Counted from the first letter of the stretch, positions 37,182 to 47,651 are shown. The stretch: 61,199 nucleotides of DNA from Candidatus Rokuibacteriota bacterium (GCA_900299425.1 OMJU01000080.1:1-61199); one strand, 5' to 3'. Program-made: numbers and translations. Notes: generated by a model from the sequence alone, not told the origin.

Positions 37182-38720
37182 ATGGAACAAGCGCTCCCTA
37201 TTCGATCAGCTCTGATCTCTGTATTTCACAAAGACGGCCTAGCCCCAATTGTTCAAAAATTAAATGATCTCGGTGTTACTATTTATTCTACTGGAGGTAC
37301 CGAAGATTTCATTCGCGAATTGAACGTTCCTGTTGTTGCTGTAGAAGACTTAACCCAATATCCATCAATCCTCGGTGGGCGCGTCAAAACCCTGCACCCC
37401 AAAATATTTGGTGGTATTCTCAATCGACAAAATAATCCGAGTGACCAGCAGCAAATGAGCGAATTTGATATTCCTCAGATTGATTTAGTTATTGTAGATC
37501 TGTATCCTTTTGAACAAACAGTGGCCTCTGGAGCAGACACCCAGGCCATTATTGAAAAAATCGATATCGGTGGGATTTCTCTGATTCGTGCTGCTGCCAA
37601 AAACTTCGCAGATACTTTTTGCCTGTCCTCTGTGGCGGACTATGAAAGCTTCTTAGAGATCCTCAACACACAAGACGGAAGTACCACTTTAACGCAAAGA
37701 AAACTTTTTGCTGCTAAGGCCTTTGCTACTTCTTCACATTACGATACTGCTATATTTAATTATTTTAATAAGAACACAAGTCTAGAGCACTTAAAACTGA
37801 GTCTGACCCAGGGACAAACACTGCGATACGGCGAAAACCCACACCAAAAAGGAGAGTTTTTTGGCAATATGGATCAAATGTTTGACAAATTGCACGGAAA
37901 GGAATTGAGTTACAACAATTTACTTGATGTTGACGCCGCTGTACAACTCATGAATGAGTTTCAAGGCCCACAGCATCCTGCAAGTTTTGCCATCTTAAAA
38001 CACAACAACGCCTGCGGTATGGCTCAAGACGACACCCTCAGTGGCGCTTATAGCAAGGCTCTTGCTGGGGATCCCGTCTCTGCATTTGGCGGTGTTTTGA
38101 TTGCTAACCGCACTATTGACCGAGAAACAGCAGAGCAAATCCATGAACTTTTTTGTGAAGTAGTGATCGCTCCTGGATTCGATAAAGAAGCCTTTGAACT
38201 CCTGAACCAGAAGAAGAATCGAATTTTGTTGGTGCAAAAGTTGTTCAAAAGCCCGGATCACACAATACGCACATGTCTTAATGGAGTTTTGAGACAGGAA
38301 AGAGATGCAAAAACAGACGGTCAAGATGATTTGACTGTGGTTACGAATCAGGCTCCAACCCAAAAACAAATCAATGATTTGCTCTTTGCGTCAGTGATTT
38401 GCAAACACACTAAATCAAATACCATAGTCTTAGTTAAAGACGGCCAGCTCTATGCCAGTGGCACTGGACAAACCTCTCGCGTCGATGCATTAAGACAAGC
38501 TATTGAAAAAGCCAAGTCGTTTAATTTTGACCTTGACGGAGCTGTCATGGCCAGCGATGCATTTTTCCCCTTTCCGGATTGTGTTGAAATCGCAGATCAT
38601 GCAGGAATAAAAGCCGTTATTCAGCCCGGAGGGTCAATAAAAGATCAGCTGAGCATTGACTATTGTAATGCACATAAAATATCCATGGTATTTACAGGAA
38701 CGCGTCACTTTAAGCACTAA
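37182..38720 (+). CDS. purH: Bifunctional AICAR formyltransferase/IMP cyclohydrolase
   Basis: A 512-residue enzyme for the last two steps of IMP synthesis. The N-terminal MGS-like cyclohydrolase domain shows STGGTEDF near residue 37 and GGRVKTLHPKIFGG near 66; the formyltransferase domain shows LRYGENPHQ near 216 and KHNNACG near 273, both substrate-site motifs. Length is normal. It is cytoplasmic and separated from mreB by 55 bases. Confidence 0.97.
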   Translation: MEQALPIRSALISVFHKDGLAPIVQKLNDLGVTIYSTGGTEDFIRELNVPVVAVEDLTQYPSILGGRVKTLHPKIFGGILNRQNNPSDQQQMSEFDIPQIDLVIVDLYPFEQTVASGADTQAIIEKIDIGGISLIRAAAKNFADTFCLSSVADYESFLEILNTQDGSTTLTQRKLFAAKAFATSSHYDTAIFNYFNKNTSLEHLKLSLTQGQTLRYGENPHQKGEFFGNMDQMFDKLHGKELSYNNLLDVDAAVQLMNEFQGPQHPASFAILKHNNACGMAQDDTLSGAYSKALAGDPVSAFGGVLIANRTIDRETAEQIHELFCEVVIAPGFDKEAFELLNQKKNRILLVQKLFKSPDHTIRTCLNGVLRQERDAKTDGQDDLTVVTNQAPTQKQINDLLFASVICKHTKSNTIVLVKDGQLYASGTGQTSRVDALRQAIEKAKSFNFDLDGAVMASDAFFPFPDCVEIADHAGIKAVIQPGGSIKDQLSIDYCNAHKISMVFTGTRHFKH

Positions 38721-38727
38721 ATTTTAT

Positions 38728-38735
38728 TACATTTG
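38728..38735 (+). promoter_or_regulatory. Candidate -7 element of the mre-rodA operon
   Basis: TACATTTG matches the Bacteroidota TAnnTTTG box, 41 bases before the mreB ATG and just after the purH stop. No TTG stands at N19. It would let the rod-shape genes be read apart from purH. Confidence 0.35.
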
Positions 38736-38775
38736 TTAGGAATCGCCACCTTTTTACCAATACAAGCATATCAGC

Positions 38776-39804
38776 ATGGGATTTTTTGATTTTTTGACGG
38801 AAGAAATTGCCATCGATTTAGGCACGGCAAACACCTTGATCATACACAATGACAAGGTCGTAGTAGATGCCCCGAGTATTGTTGCTCGTGACCGCATGAG
38901 CAATAAAATTATTGCCGTGGGTCGAGAAGCTGCGCGCATGCAAGGAAAAACCCACGAAAACATAAAAACCATACGTCCCTTAAAGGATGGAGTAATAGCA
39001 GACTTTGATGCGAGTGAAAAAATGATCAATATGTTCATTAAAGACATTCCTGCACTCAAGAAAAAATTACTCACGCCATCCCTGCGCATGGTTATTTGTA
39101 TTCCAAGTGGCATCACCGAAGTTGAGATGCGCGCGGTAAAAGAAAGCGCTGAACGTGTCAACGGTAAAGAGGTCTATTTGATTCATGAGCCAATGGCTGC
39201 CGCCATAGGTATTGGAGTAGACATCATGCAACCTAAAGGCAATATGATCGTGGATATCGGTGGGGGAACCACAGAAATTGCCGTATTGGCCTTGGGGGGT
39301 ATCGTATGCGACAAATCGGTAAAGATTGCTGGGGATGTCTTCACGAATGACATCGTTTATTACATGCGCACTCAGCACAACTTATATGTGGGGGAACGCA
39401 CTGCAGAAAAAATAAAAATCCAAATTGGCGCCGCGACTGAAGACCTGGAATTACCGCCGGATGAAATGGCCGTTCAAGGACGTGATTTGCTCACTGGTAA
39501 GCCCAAACAAGTGCAAACCTCTTATCGTGAAATTGCCAAAGCTTTGGATAAATCTATTTTACGCATTGAAGATGCCGTAATGGAAACCTTATCACAGACG
39601 CCCCCTGAATTAGCTGCTGACATCTACAACACTGGGATATACCTTGCTGGAGGAGGTTCTATGTTGCGCGGTTTAGACAAGAGACTTTCGCAAAAAACAG
39701 ACTTGCCTGTTTATATCGCTGAAGACCCGCTACGTGCTGTGGTTCGAGGAACCGGGATTTGTCTTAAAAACTTAGCTAAATACAAAAGTGTATTGATCAA
39801 ATAA
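38776..39804 (+). CDS. mreB: Rod shape-determining protein MreB
   Basis: A 342-residue bacterial actin. The nucleotide-site motifs are present: IDLGTANTLI (phosphate 1, residues 14-23), VDIGGGTTEIAV (phosphate 2, near 160) and the adenosine motif GIYLAGGGSMLRG near 285. It forms membrane-bound filaments that guide the elongation synthase encoded downstream (PBP2 and RodA). First gene of mreB-mreC-mreD-mrdA-rodA. Confidence 0.97.
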   Translation: MGFFDFLTEEIAIDLGTANTLIIHNDKVVVDAPSIVARDRMSNKIIAVGREAARMQGKTHENIKTIRPLKDGVIADFDASEKMINMFIKDIPALKKKLLTPSLRMVICIPSGITEVEMRAVKESAERVNGKEVYLIHEPMAAAIGIGVDIMQPKGNMIVDIGGGTTEIAVLALGGIVCDKSVKIAGDVFTNDIVYYMRTQHNLYVGERTAEKIKIQIGAATEDLELPPDEMAVQGRDLLTGKPKQVQTSYREIAKALDKSILRIEDAVMETLSQTPPELAADIYNTGIYLAGGGSMLRGLDKRLSQKTDLPVYIAEDPLRAVVRGTGICLKNLAKYKSVLIK

Positions 39805-39822
39805 TAGAGCACATAAGCCGAC

Positions 39823-40686
39823 ATGCAGCAGATTATTGAATTTTTTATACGCAATAAAAATTTCCTGTTGTTTTTGGCGCTCTTTTCTCTGGGCTTATCC
39901 TTAACACAAAATGCCCATTCGGGCTTGTATACCAGAAATATTGCCTCTACAAACAAAGTCTCGGGAACCCTTTTTACATGGCTTTCAGACGTTCAAAGCT
40001 ATTTCGCCCTGCGCCATCAAAACGAAGAATTAAGCGCCACAAATGCCCGCTTATTGGCTCTAGTCAATGAATTGGAATCAATGCCCACGGACTCGATTCA
40101 GCCGCGTTTCAGTCTATTAAAAACTTCTGCCCCATCTCTGGACACTGCCCAATCTAATCATTTGACAATCTTTCAAGGGCATGTGATTAACAACGCCTAT
40201 CACAAAAGAAAAAACACTCTAACTATAGACAAAGGCAGTAAAGATGGAGTAACTCCAGATATGGGGGTCGCAAGTCCTATGGGTATTGTGGGCATAATCA
40301 CTCATGTCTCAGAACATTTTTCAGTCGCTCAATCCATCTTGAACACGAACAGTCGTGTGGTTGTAAAAAATAAAAATTCAGATCATTTTGGTACATTAAT
40401 TTGGGATGGTGTAAGTCCCGATCAATTGCTCTTGACCGAGATCCCCAAAATAGCCCCCATAAGTATTGGCGACTCACTTGTAACCGATGGAAAATCTACC
40501 ATATTTCCGCGGGGATGGCCCGTAGGAACGGTCTCAGACATCAAACCAGCCAAAGCCGAAGATTACCTCGAACTCATTGTGAAACCTCACACAGACATGC
40601 GCAGTCTGTATCACGTTTATTTGATCCAAAGGCCCGAAGCTAAAGAAATACGCGAACTCGAAAACCTCAGCCAAAATGAACTCTAG
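39823..40686 (+). CDS. mreC: Rod shape-determining protein MreC
   Basis: A 287-residue bitopic protein: one N-terminal membrane helix (about 12-28), a coiled coil (about 60-90) and a periplasmic double beta-barrel domain. It couples MreB with PBP2 in the periplasm. It starts 18 bases after mreB and overlaps mreD by 11 bases; it ends with TAG, showing TAG is a normal stop in this genome. Confidence 0.93.
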   Translation: MQQIIEFFIRNKNFLLFLALFSLGLSLTQNAHSGLYTRNIASTNKVSGTLFTWLSDVQSYFALRHQNEELSATNARLLALVNELESMPTDSIQPRFSLLKTSAPSLDTAQSNHLTIFQGHVINNAYHKRKNTLTIDKGSKDGVTPDMGVASPMGIVGIITHVSEHFSVAQSILNTNSRVVVKNKNSDHFGTLIWDGVSPDQLLLTEIPKIAPISIGDSLVTDGKSTIFPRGWPVGTVSDIKPAKAEDYLELIVKPHTDMRSLYHVYLIQRPEAKEIRELENLSQNEL

Positions 40687-41188
40687 TACACAGTGGCTTT
40701 CTATTATTGGACGCTTTATTGTCGTGATATTGATTCAAATTTTGTTTATGGATCGCATCCTTCTTTTTGGTTTTGTGAACCCACTTATTTATTGTTATTT
40801 CATTCTTTTATATCCCTTATCCGGGAGTCGGGTTTGGCTTATAATTTCGAGTTTTATACTTGGTTTAAGTATTGATATGTTCAATGATACCGGCGGGGCA
40901 CACGCAGCGGCTTCTGTGTTTTTGGCTTGGATACGCCCCACACTTTTAAACTTTTCATTTGGGGTCAGCTATCAATACAATACCACCAAAATTCCCAATG
41001 CCCCTATGGGTCAACAAATACTCTTTGTCTCTGCAGCAGTGCTTCTCCATCACTTGATGCTATTTAGCTTAGAAGCAGGCTCATGGAGCTACTGGTCTTT
41101 AGTACTTAAATCCACCCTAGTGACAAGTTTTTTAAGCGCGGTATTGCTACTGAGCGCATTTCAATTTTTTAGCCGAAAAACCACATGA
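40676..41188 (+). CDS. mreD: Rod shape-determining protein MreD
   Basis: A 170-residue inner membrane protein with five to six helices, divergent in sequence as MreD proteins are. It is identified mainly by its place between mreC (11-base overlap) and mrdA (4-base ATGA overlap), its size and the FILGLSIDMFNDTGG segment near residue 60 common in Bacteroidota MreD. Confidence 0.88.
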   Translation: MNSSTQWLSIIGRFIVVILIQILFMDRILLFGFVNPLIYCYFILLYPLSGSRVWLIISSFILGLSIDMFNDTGGAHAAASVFLAWIRPTLLNFSFGVSYQYNTTKIPNAPMGQQILFVSAAVLLHHLMLFSLEAGSWSYWSLVLKSTLVTSFLSAVLLLSAFQFFSRKTT

Positions 41189-43059
41189 GAAAAAGCTTGT
41201 TGTTTTTTCTGGTATTGATCGTTGGCTTGACTTTTGTCGGACGATTATTTTATTTACAGATTTACGACACAACTTATGCCCAACTTTCGGATAATAATGC
41301 CATAAGGGCGGTTTTCGATTATCCTCAACGCGGATATATTTTTGATCGAAATGGCGTCCTGCTGGTGGCCAATCAGCCCTCTTACGATGTCATGGTGATC
41401 CCTCGGAATATGAAACCTTTGGACACCCTCGAGTTTTGTGCCTTATTAAATCTGTCAAAAGAAAACTTCATCAAAGCCGTAGAACGGGCAAAAAGGTATT
41501 CACCAAACCTACCTTCGGTTCTCGCAGCACAATTGACGAAAAGCGAATTTGCGGGACTCTCAGAAAAAATGTACAAATTTCAGGGGTTCTACATACAAAA
41601 GCGCTCATTGAGGGATTATCAAGTGGATCATTCGGCGAATGTCCTAGGATATATATCGGAGGTAAATGACTACACCATCAAAATGAACCCGGACTATGAA
41701 ATGGGGGAACTCATCGGTACAGCCGGAGTTGAGAAACAATACGAAGCGGTCTTGCGCGGACAAAAGGGCATAAAGTACCTACAAAAAGACAACTTTAATA
41801 GAGATATAGGCCCTTATAAAGAGGGCACCTTTGACGTTACTTCTGTCCGCGGGACGGATATTACTTTAACCATTGATGCCAAACTCCAAGAATACGGTGA
41901 GGCGCTAATGGTCAACAAACGAGGTGGAATCGTTGCTCTAGATCCAAAAAACGGAGAAATACTGGCCCTTGTTGCTGCCCCAAATTATGACCCAGCACTG
42001 CTGGTGGGGCGCAAACGTTCGAAAAACTTTACTCAGCTCTATTACGATACTATTGCCAAACCGCTTTTCGATCGAGTGCTACAAGGAGAATACCCACCCG
42101 GTTCTCCATTCAAAACCCTAACCGCTCTTATTGCACTTCAAGAACAAGTCATAAGCCCAAGTGATTATGTCTCTTGTTACGGAGGTTATAATTATGGAGG
42201 GTCCAAACCTCTGGGCTGTCATGACCATCAAACACCACTAGCACTAATTGGTGGTATCGCCCACTCCTGTAATGCTTATTTTGCCAATGCTTATAGAAAA
42301 ACTATCGATAAATATCCGACCCCACAAGAAGGAATTGAACGATGGCGCCAACACCTGCGTAGTTTTGGTCTTGGGGATTATTTGGGTTATGACCTCCCTG
42401 CAGGAAACAAAGGATTAATTCCAGATGCCGAATTTTATAATCGATACTATCAATATCCAAAATATCGTTGGTATACCCCAGCCACCATTTCTAATGCCAT
42501 AGGCCAAGGTGAAGTGCTTTTAACCCCAATGCAAATGGTCCATTTCACCAGTATTATTGCCAATCGCGGTTACTTCTATACCCCACATATAATTAAGAAA
42601 ATTGGGGGGCGGGATTCAATACCCGAGGTATTCACAACGCGTCAAAACACTACCATAGACCCCAAATATTTTGAACCAGTGATTCAAGGTATGGCCGATG
42701 TTTATCGTTATGGAACGGCCTCAAAACCCTTTATTGGCATCCCTGGAATCGAAATTTGTGGCAAAACTGGGACGGCAGAAAATTATATCAAAATTGATGG
42801 CAAGCGCATGCAACTTACCGATCATTCGGTTTTCATTTCATTTGCCCCCAAGGACGATCCAAAAATTGCATTGGCCGTATTTGTAGAAAACGGTTATTGG
42901 GGTTCTCGCTGGGCGGGGCGTATCGCAGGTCTTATGACTGAAAAATATCTTCGTGACAGCATCAGTCGTAAAGATATGGAGCAATATGTGCTTAATGGCA
43001 GTTTGATGAGTGAATACGAAAAGCCCTACTCTGGCAAACCATTTAAAATCAACCAATGA
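41185..43059 (+). CDS. mrdA: Penicillin-binding protein 2
   Basis: A 624-residue class B PBP, the transpeptidase of the elongasome. It has an N-terminal membrane helix (4-22), a dimerisation/pedestal domain (about 45-215) and the transpeptidase domain with the three active-site motifs: SPFK (serine near 311), SCN (AHSCNAYF near 363) and KTGTAE near 530. It crosslinks peptidoglycan made by RodA. Overlaps mreD and rodA by four bases each. Confidence 0.95.
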   Translation: MRKSLLFFLVLIVGLTFVGRLFYLQIYDTTYAQLSDNNAIRAVFDYPQRGYIFDRNGVLLVANQPSYDVMVIPRNMKPLDTLEFCALLNLSKENFIKAVERAKRYSPNLPSVLAAQLTKSEFAGLSEKMYKFQGFYIQKRSLRDYQVDHSANVLGYISEVNDYTIKMNPDYEMGELIGTAGVEKQYEAVLRGQKGIKYLQKDNFNRDIGPYKEGTFDVTSVRGTDITLTIDAKLQEYGEALMVNKRGGIVALDPKNGEILALVAAPNYDPALLVGRKRSKNFTQLYYDTIAKPLFDRVLQGEYPPGSPFKTLTALIALQEQVISPSDYVSCYGGYNYGGSKPLGCHDHQTPLALIGGIAHSCNAYFANAYRKTIDKYPTPQEGIERWRQHLRSFGLGDYLGYDLPAGNKGLIPDAEFYNRYYQYPKYRWYTPATISNAIGQGEVLLTPMQMVHFTSIIANRGYFYTPHIIKKIGGRDSIPEVFTTRQNTTIDPKYFEPVIQGMADVYRYGTASKPFIGIPGIEICGKTGTAENYIKIDGKRMQLTDHSVFISFAPKDDPKIALAVFVENGYWGSRWAGRIAGLMTEKYLRDSISRKDMEQYVLNGSLMSEYEKPYSGKPFKINQ

Positions 43060-44321
43060 TGCGCTATTCAGAGAGAAAATCCAAAGTTGACTGGCTGATT
43101 GTACTGCTTTATTGCGCACTGGTAGGATTTGGCTGGCTGAATATCTATTCTGCCTCATTGAGTGAGGCCCAAAGCATTTGGGATCTGAATCAGATCTATG
43201 GCAAGCAATTGTTGTGGATTTTTTTGAGTGTCATACTCATAGTATTTATACTGGCGGTCGAAGCTAAATTTTACGAAAGGTTTTCCAGCCTTATTTACCT
43301 TTTTGCTTTATTGGCGTTACTGGGCTTGTACGCATTTGGGCAAACAGTAAATGGGGCAACCTCATGGTATGCCTTTGGCGGATTCAGTATTCAACCCAGT
43401 GAGTTTGCTAAAACCGCAACCGCTTTGGCCCTGGGTAAATTTGTTGGAGACATTCAAACCAATATTCGTTCATGGCAAGATCAATGGAAATCGCTAGTGA
43501 TTATGATCCTGCCTGCTTTTTTAATCATACCCCAGCCAGACCCAGGGAGTGCACTGGTTTATGCCGCATTTATATTGCCTCTTTATCGAGAAGGACTTAA
43601 TTATTTATTTTTGAGTTTTGCCACCGCTTTGGGCCTACTTTTTATCGGAACACTTTTGCTGGAAGTACAAGGCATGATCACACTCTTAGGACTGGTGCTT
43701 TGTATTTACTTATGGCGACAAAAGCGCAAACGCAAACGTATTGCCTGGGGCAAGTCCTTAATTACTTATGCTCTAGCCATTGGTTTTGTATACTCTGTAA
43801 ACTACGTCTTTTATTCGGTATTCGAACAAAGACACCGTGACCGCATCAACTTAGTGCTGGGTAAAACAGTGGACAGCAACTCTATTGGATACAACACTCA
43901 TCAAAGTGAAATTGCCATTGGTAGCGGAAGATGGTGGGGCAAAGGATGGCTTCAAGGCACCCAAACTAAAGGTAATTTTGTGCCCGCACAGCATACCGAT
44001 TATATTTTTTCAACTGTGGGGGAAGAATGGGGTTTTATGGGTTCACTTTTTCTCATTAGCCTTTTTGTAGCACTCATTCTGCGCGTCCTCTATAGAGCAG
44101 AAAAACAAAAATCAATCTTTGGTAGGGTGTACGGGTATTCTGTGGCCTCGATTATCTTCCTTCACTTTTTTGTCAATATAGGTATGGTTATTGGGCTTTT
44201 ACCCACAGTGGGCATACCCCTTCCATTTATCAGTTATGGTGGTTCTGGTCTTTGGGGCTTTACTATTTTGCTGTTTATTTTCGTGAAGCTCGACAGTGCA
44301 AACTACGTCAATATTTCTTGA
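43056..44321 (+). CDS. rodA: Peptidoglycan glycosyltransferase RodA
   Basis: A 421-residue SEDS-family enzyme with about ten helices. Motifs typical of RodA/FtsW are present: IQPSEFAK near residue 115, PDPGSALV near 160 and GIPLPFISYGGSG near 390. It polymerises lipid II for side-wall growth with PBP2. Last gene of the operon; the 51 bases after it hold only a weak AT-rich hairpin (about 44348-44374) towards the convergent permease gene. Confidence 0.96.
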   Translation: MMRYSERKSKVDWLIVLLYCALVGFGWLNIYSASLSEAQSIWDLNQIYGKQLLWIFLSVILIVFILAVEAKFYERFSSLIYLFALLALLGLYAFGQTVNGATSWYAFGGFSIQPSEFAKTATALALGKFVGDIQTNIRSWQDQWKSLVIMILPAFLIIPQPDPGSALVYAAFILPLYREGLNYLFLSFATALGLLFIGTLLLEVQGMITLLGLVLCIYLWRQKRKRKRIAWGKSLITYALAIGFVYSVNYVFYSVFEQRHRDRINLVLGKTVDSNSIGYNTHQSEIAIGSGRWWGKGWLQGTQTKGNFVPAQHTDYIFSTVGEEWGFMGSLFLISLFVALILRVLYRAEKQKSIFGRVYGYSVASIIFLHFFVNIGMVIGLLPTVGIPLPFISYGGSGLWGFTILLFIFVKLDSANYVNIS

Positions 44322-44372
44322 TGCGCTACCGCGATATTGATGCGTACAACTTTTTGTGCGACACAGAAAAAG

Positions 44373-45479
44373 TTACTGTTTAACGTCCAAGACATCCCTG
44401 AGAGAATTGCCCAGAAGCATAAAGGCCATCACTAAAATCATGATAGCAAAACCGGGCACTAGGGCCAAATAGGGTTTGCCCAGTACAATATAAGCGTAAT
44501 GGTCTTTAATGATGCTCCCCCAACTCGGTATGGGCGGTTGTGCCCCAATCCCAAGAAAACTCAAACCACTTTCTATCAAGATTGCTGAAGCAAAATTTGC
44601 TGCAGAAATAATAATTACTGGGGTTAGTGCATTGGGTAAAATATGACGCCAAATAATGCGACCATCGGAATATCCTAGGGCACGAGCAGCCGTTACAAAT
44701 TGCCTTTGCTTAACGCTCATTACTTGTCCCCGAACCACTCGGGCCACTTCAACCCACATGGTAAGGCCCACGGCAATAAACACTTGCCAAAAGCCCTTGC
44801 CCAGCGCTAGTGTAATGGCAATTACCAGCAGTAAGGTAGGAATGGACCAAGTCACATTAATCAGCCACATTATTATTTGATCGATACGTCCGCCAAAATA
44901 ACCTGAAATTGCCCCAAGGGTGATGCCAATTACTAGCGAAATCAATACCGCAATAAGACCCACAGATAAAGAAACCCTCAATCCTATAAGCATTCTACTG
45001 AGCAGATCTCTACCGTATTTATCGGTGCCCAACCAAAATGTTTTCGACTGAATCACTTGATCTAACTTGAACTTTTCTCCGTTAGAGACAAATCTGTCCA
45101 AGGTAAAAAATTTAGTTTGTGCTCCATCCGCATCAGCCTGTAATAAGGTCAGCTCTAGACCCTGATCTGTTAACGCATAATCAGCAATGGGGAATTCCAA
45201 AGCCCCTTTTGGTCTGCCGTATAAAAAAGCCTGCCATGCGGAGACTTTGGGGGCCTCAATATTGGGGATCACAAACATAAGTACCTTATATCCAGGGGGC
45301 TTTGCCGCAATGGATAAATGCATATTGTTGGCGTTGGGAGAGTCATCAGGAGCCAGGCAGTAAGCAAAAACAGCCAAAACCGTTGCAGTAATCAGCAAGG
45401 CAGCACTCAAAAGACCAAGCGGATTTTTAATGAATTTTAAAATCCGTGGTTCGACTTGGGCTGTTGCCTTAAACTGCAT
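44373..45479 (-). CDS. OppC/DppC-like ABC transporter permease
   Basis: A 368-residue permease of the oligopeptide/nickel type. One N-terminal helix (about 20-42) is followed by a long periplasmic segment (about 45-155) and a five-helix core with the ATPase-contact (EAA-like) loop TAARALGYSDGRIIWRHILPN-type segment near 265-285. The periplasmic segment is longer than in classical OppC (proteins of about 300). No partner permease, ATPase or binding protein is nearby, so they must be encoded elsewhere. It follows prc after three bases. Confidence 0.88.
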   Translation of the reverse strand: MQFKATAQVEPRILKFIKNPLGLLSAALLITATVLAVFAYCLAPDDSPNANNMHLSIAAKPPGYKVLMFVIPNIEAPKVSAWQAFLYGRPKGALEFPIADYALTDQGLELTLLQADADGAQTKFFTLDRFVSNGEKFKLDQVIQSKTFWLGTDKYGRDLLSRMLIGLRVSLSVGLIAVLISLVIGITLGAISGYFGGRIDQIIMWLINVTWSIPTLLLVIAITLALGKGFWQVFIAVGLTMWVEVARVVRGQVMSVKQRQFVTAARALGYSDGRIIWRHILPNALTPVIIISAANFASAILIESGLSFLGIGAQPPIPSWGSIIKDHYAYIVLGKPYLALVPGFAIMILVMAFMLLGNSLRDVLDVKQ

Positions 45480-45482
45480 AAA

Positions 45483-47651
45483 TTAATCCTGAATCTTGGC
45501 GACCTTATTGGGTCGAATATTATTCATTTTGAGGTCTGCCAAAATCTGAACAGCTTCCTCTACATAAACATCCTTCGCCAAGGCCTTGTGCCAACGTCTG
45601 TGCTGCTCGCGCATGGTGGTATCTTGATCCATAAGACGCAGGTCATCCTTTAATGAAGCGTAGTTCAATTGATTGTCATAATCCTTGATAGACTCAAATC
45701 GCTTGTTCTCCTCTTCGCGGCGTTGCATTTCAGCAGTATGTGCCTCAAGGGCCAGGCTGAGTTCTTGATCGTCTTGAGTGGATTTGATCCACTGCGCATT
45801 TTCCTCAATTAATTGGACTTGAGGATTTGAAGCCAATCGCTTTTTGCTGCGCTCTATAGTGCCCTGATAGTCGATATACCCTGGCCATAATTCATACTCG
45901 GCAGCAGTTATGTTATCATGCGGCAGCGGATTTTCATAATCGCGCTCACCAATTTCAATGTAACTGTATCGATCAGGCATTACCACATCACTTTTAACTC
46001 CTTCTAGTTGGGTCGAACCTCCATTCACGCGATAAAATTTTTGGGTGGTCATTTTTAGCGCACCCATATCCCCTAAATCGTTATTGCGCAACCATTGGTT
46101 CAGATCGATCATGTTTTGGACAGTTCCTTTACCATAAGATTGTGCGCTGCCCAAAATTATTCCTCGCTTATAATCTTGCATGGCCGCAGCCAAAATTTCA
46201 GAAGCGGAGGCAGAAAGCTCATTGATCATAAGCACCAGTGGACCGTCCCATACTATTGAATTGTCTCTGTCCTTGAGCACCTCTTTACGAGCGCCATTAC
46301 TAGCTACTTGCACCACTGGACCGTTTTTAATAAACAAGCCTGCGATATCTACAGCTGTGCGCAAAGAACCACCTCCGTTATTGCGCAAATCCATGATCAA
46401 CCCATCGATTTGCTCTGTTTTTAATTTTTCAATTTCTTGACGCACATCCGTTGCGGCATTGCGCTCGCCATAATCGGTCATATCGAAGTAAAAAGCCGGC
46501 AAATTGATCAGCCCATAGCGTTTACCCCCCTGCTCAATAATTGTAGATTTGGCATAGGTCTCGGCCAGCTCTACCACATCACGCTCAATAACCTCTTCGT
46601 CGATGGTTCCATCGACCCGCTTTACAGTCAAAGTGACTTTAGTACCTTTTGGACCTTTGATTAGTTTCACCGCATCATCAACACGCATGCCCACTAAACT
46701 CACGGCCTCATCTTCACCTTCTTGCTTAACTTTTATCAGGGCATCCCCAACCTCCAAATGTTCACCACGCCAAACTGGACCTCCGCTGATGACCTCAACA
46801 ATAGTGATGTAATCATTTTTCTTCTGCAAGCGTGCGCCAATGCCTTCGAGTTTACCGCTCATGCGCAAATCAAAACGATCGCGATCTGGAGGGGCAAAAT
46901 AATTGGTGTGTGGATCAAATTCAGAAACTATTGCATTGAGATAAACCGCAAAATAATCCTTGCGCTCTAGGTCATCCGTAAAGTCGTAATTATCCTCCAA
47001 TGTCGACAAAGTAGTTTCTCGAGCCTTTGCTTCGAGTTCTGTCATACTCATGTCGATGAGTGCTCTAATTTCTTCAGTAGGTATGCTATCGGCATTCATG
47101 GCACGGGCCTCCTTTTGCTCCTCAAGCAGATCGTACAAATTTGACAGGGCGGTATATTTGAGTTGTTTGCGCCAGTGCTCCTTCAGGTCTTGGGCGGTAG
47201 CCGCGTAAGTCAAATTTTCGTAATCCGTATCGATACTTTCCTCTAAAGTGTAGTCAAAAGGCTTGTCGAGTATGTCCCTGTAATAATACTTAGTGGCTTG
47301 TGATCTCTGCAGGTAAGTTTGGTAAACCACATCAAAAAAGCTCAGATCTTTCTCTCGGATTTGATCGTCAATGACCGTACTGTAGGCTCGAAAACTCCCA
47401 ATATCCTCGGCCAAAAAATATCGTTTCAGGGGGTCCAAAGACTCAATAAAGTTTTCCCAGACATGCGTTGAAAAGGTATCATCCAAGTCCTTTGGGTCGT
47501 AATGACCTCTCTCGAGCACATAACTGATTAGGTCAATAAGCAAACGATCTTTGCTGGGGTCATTAAATTCTTTGGCCGTAAAACTGCAGGAAGCCACAGC
47601 CACAAACACCCCGAGCAATAAAATTTTCCAGTTCCTTCTCAATATGCGCAT
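45483..47651 (-). CDS. prc: Tail-specific (carboxy-terminal processing) protease
   Basis: A 722-residue periplasmic S41A protease made as a lipoprotein (lipobox VASC, Cys22). Order: an N-terminal helical domain (25-235), a PDZ domain (about 240-330) for binding non-polar C-termini, the protease domain with the catalytic serine in NELSASASEIL near 455 and lysine in SYGKGTVQ near 480, and a C-terminal domain (about 560-722). It degrades or trims periplasmic proteins, in other bacteria including cell-wall enzymes. It shares a transcript with the OppC-like permease. Confidence 0.94.
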   Translation of the reverse strand: MRILRRNWKILLLGVFVAVASCSFTAKEFNDPSKDRLLIDLISYVLERGHYDPKDLDDTFSTHVWENFIESLDPLKRYFLAEDIGSFRAYSTVIDDQIREKDLSFFDVVYQTYLQRSQATKYYYRDILDKPFDYTLEESIDTDYENLTYAATAQDLKEHWRKQLKYTALSNLYDLLEEQKEARAMNADSIPTEEIRALIDMSMTELEAKARETTLSTLEDNYDFTDDLERKDYFAVYLNAIVSEFDPHTNYFAPPDRDRFDLRMSGKLEGIGARLQKKNDYITIVEVISGGPVWRGEHLEVGDALIKVKQEGEDEAVSLVGMRVDDAVKLIKGPKGTKVTLTVKRVDGTIDEEVIERDVVELAETYAKSTIIEQGGKRYGLINLPAFYFDMTDYGERNAATDVRQEIEKLKTEQIDGLIMDLRNNGGGSLRTAVDIAGLFIKNGPVVQVASNGARKEVLKDRDNSIVWDGPLVLMINELSASASEILAAAMQDYKRGIILGSAQSYGKGTVQNMIDLNQWLRNNDLGDMGALKMTTQKFYRVNGGSTQLEGVKSDVVMPDRYSYIEIGERDYENPLPHDNITAAEYELWPGYIDYQGTIERSKKRLASNPQVQLIEENAQWIKSTQDDQELSLALEAHTAEMQRREEENKRFESIKDYDNQLNYASLKDDLRLMDQDTTMREQHRRWHKALAKDVYVEEAVQILADLKMNNIRPNKVAKIQD

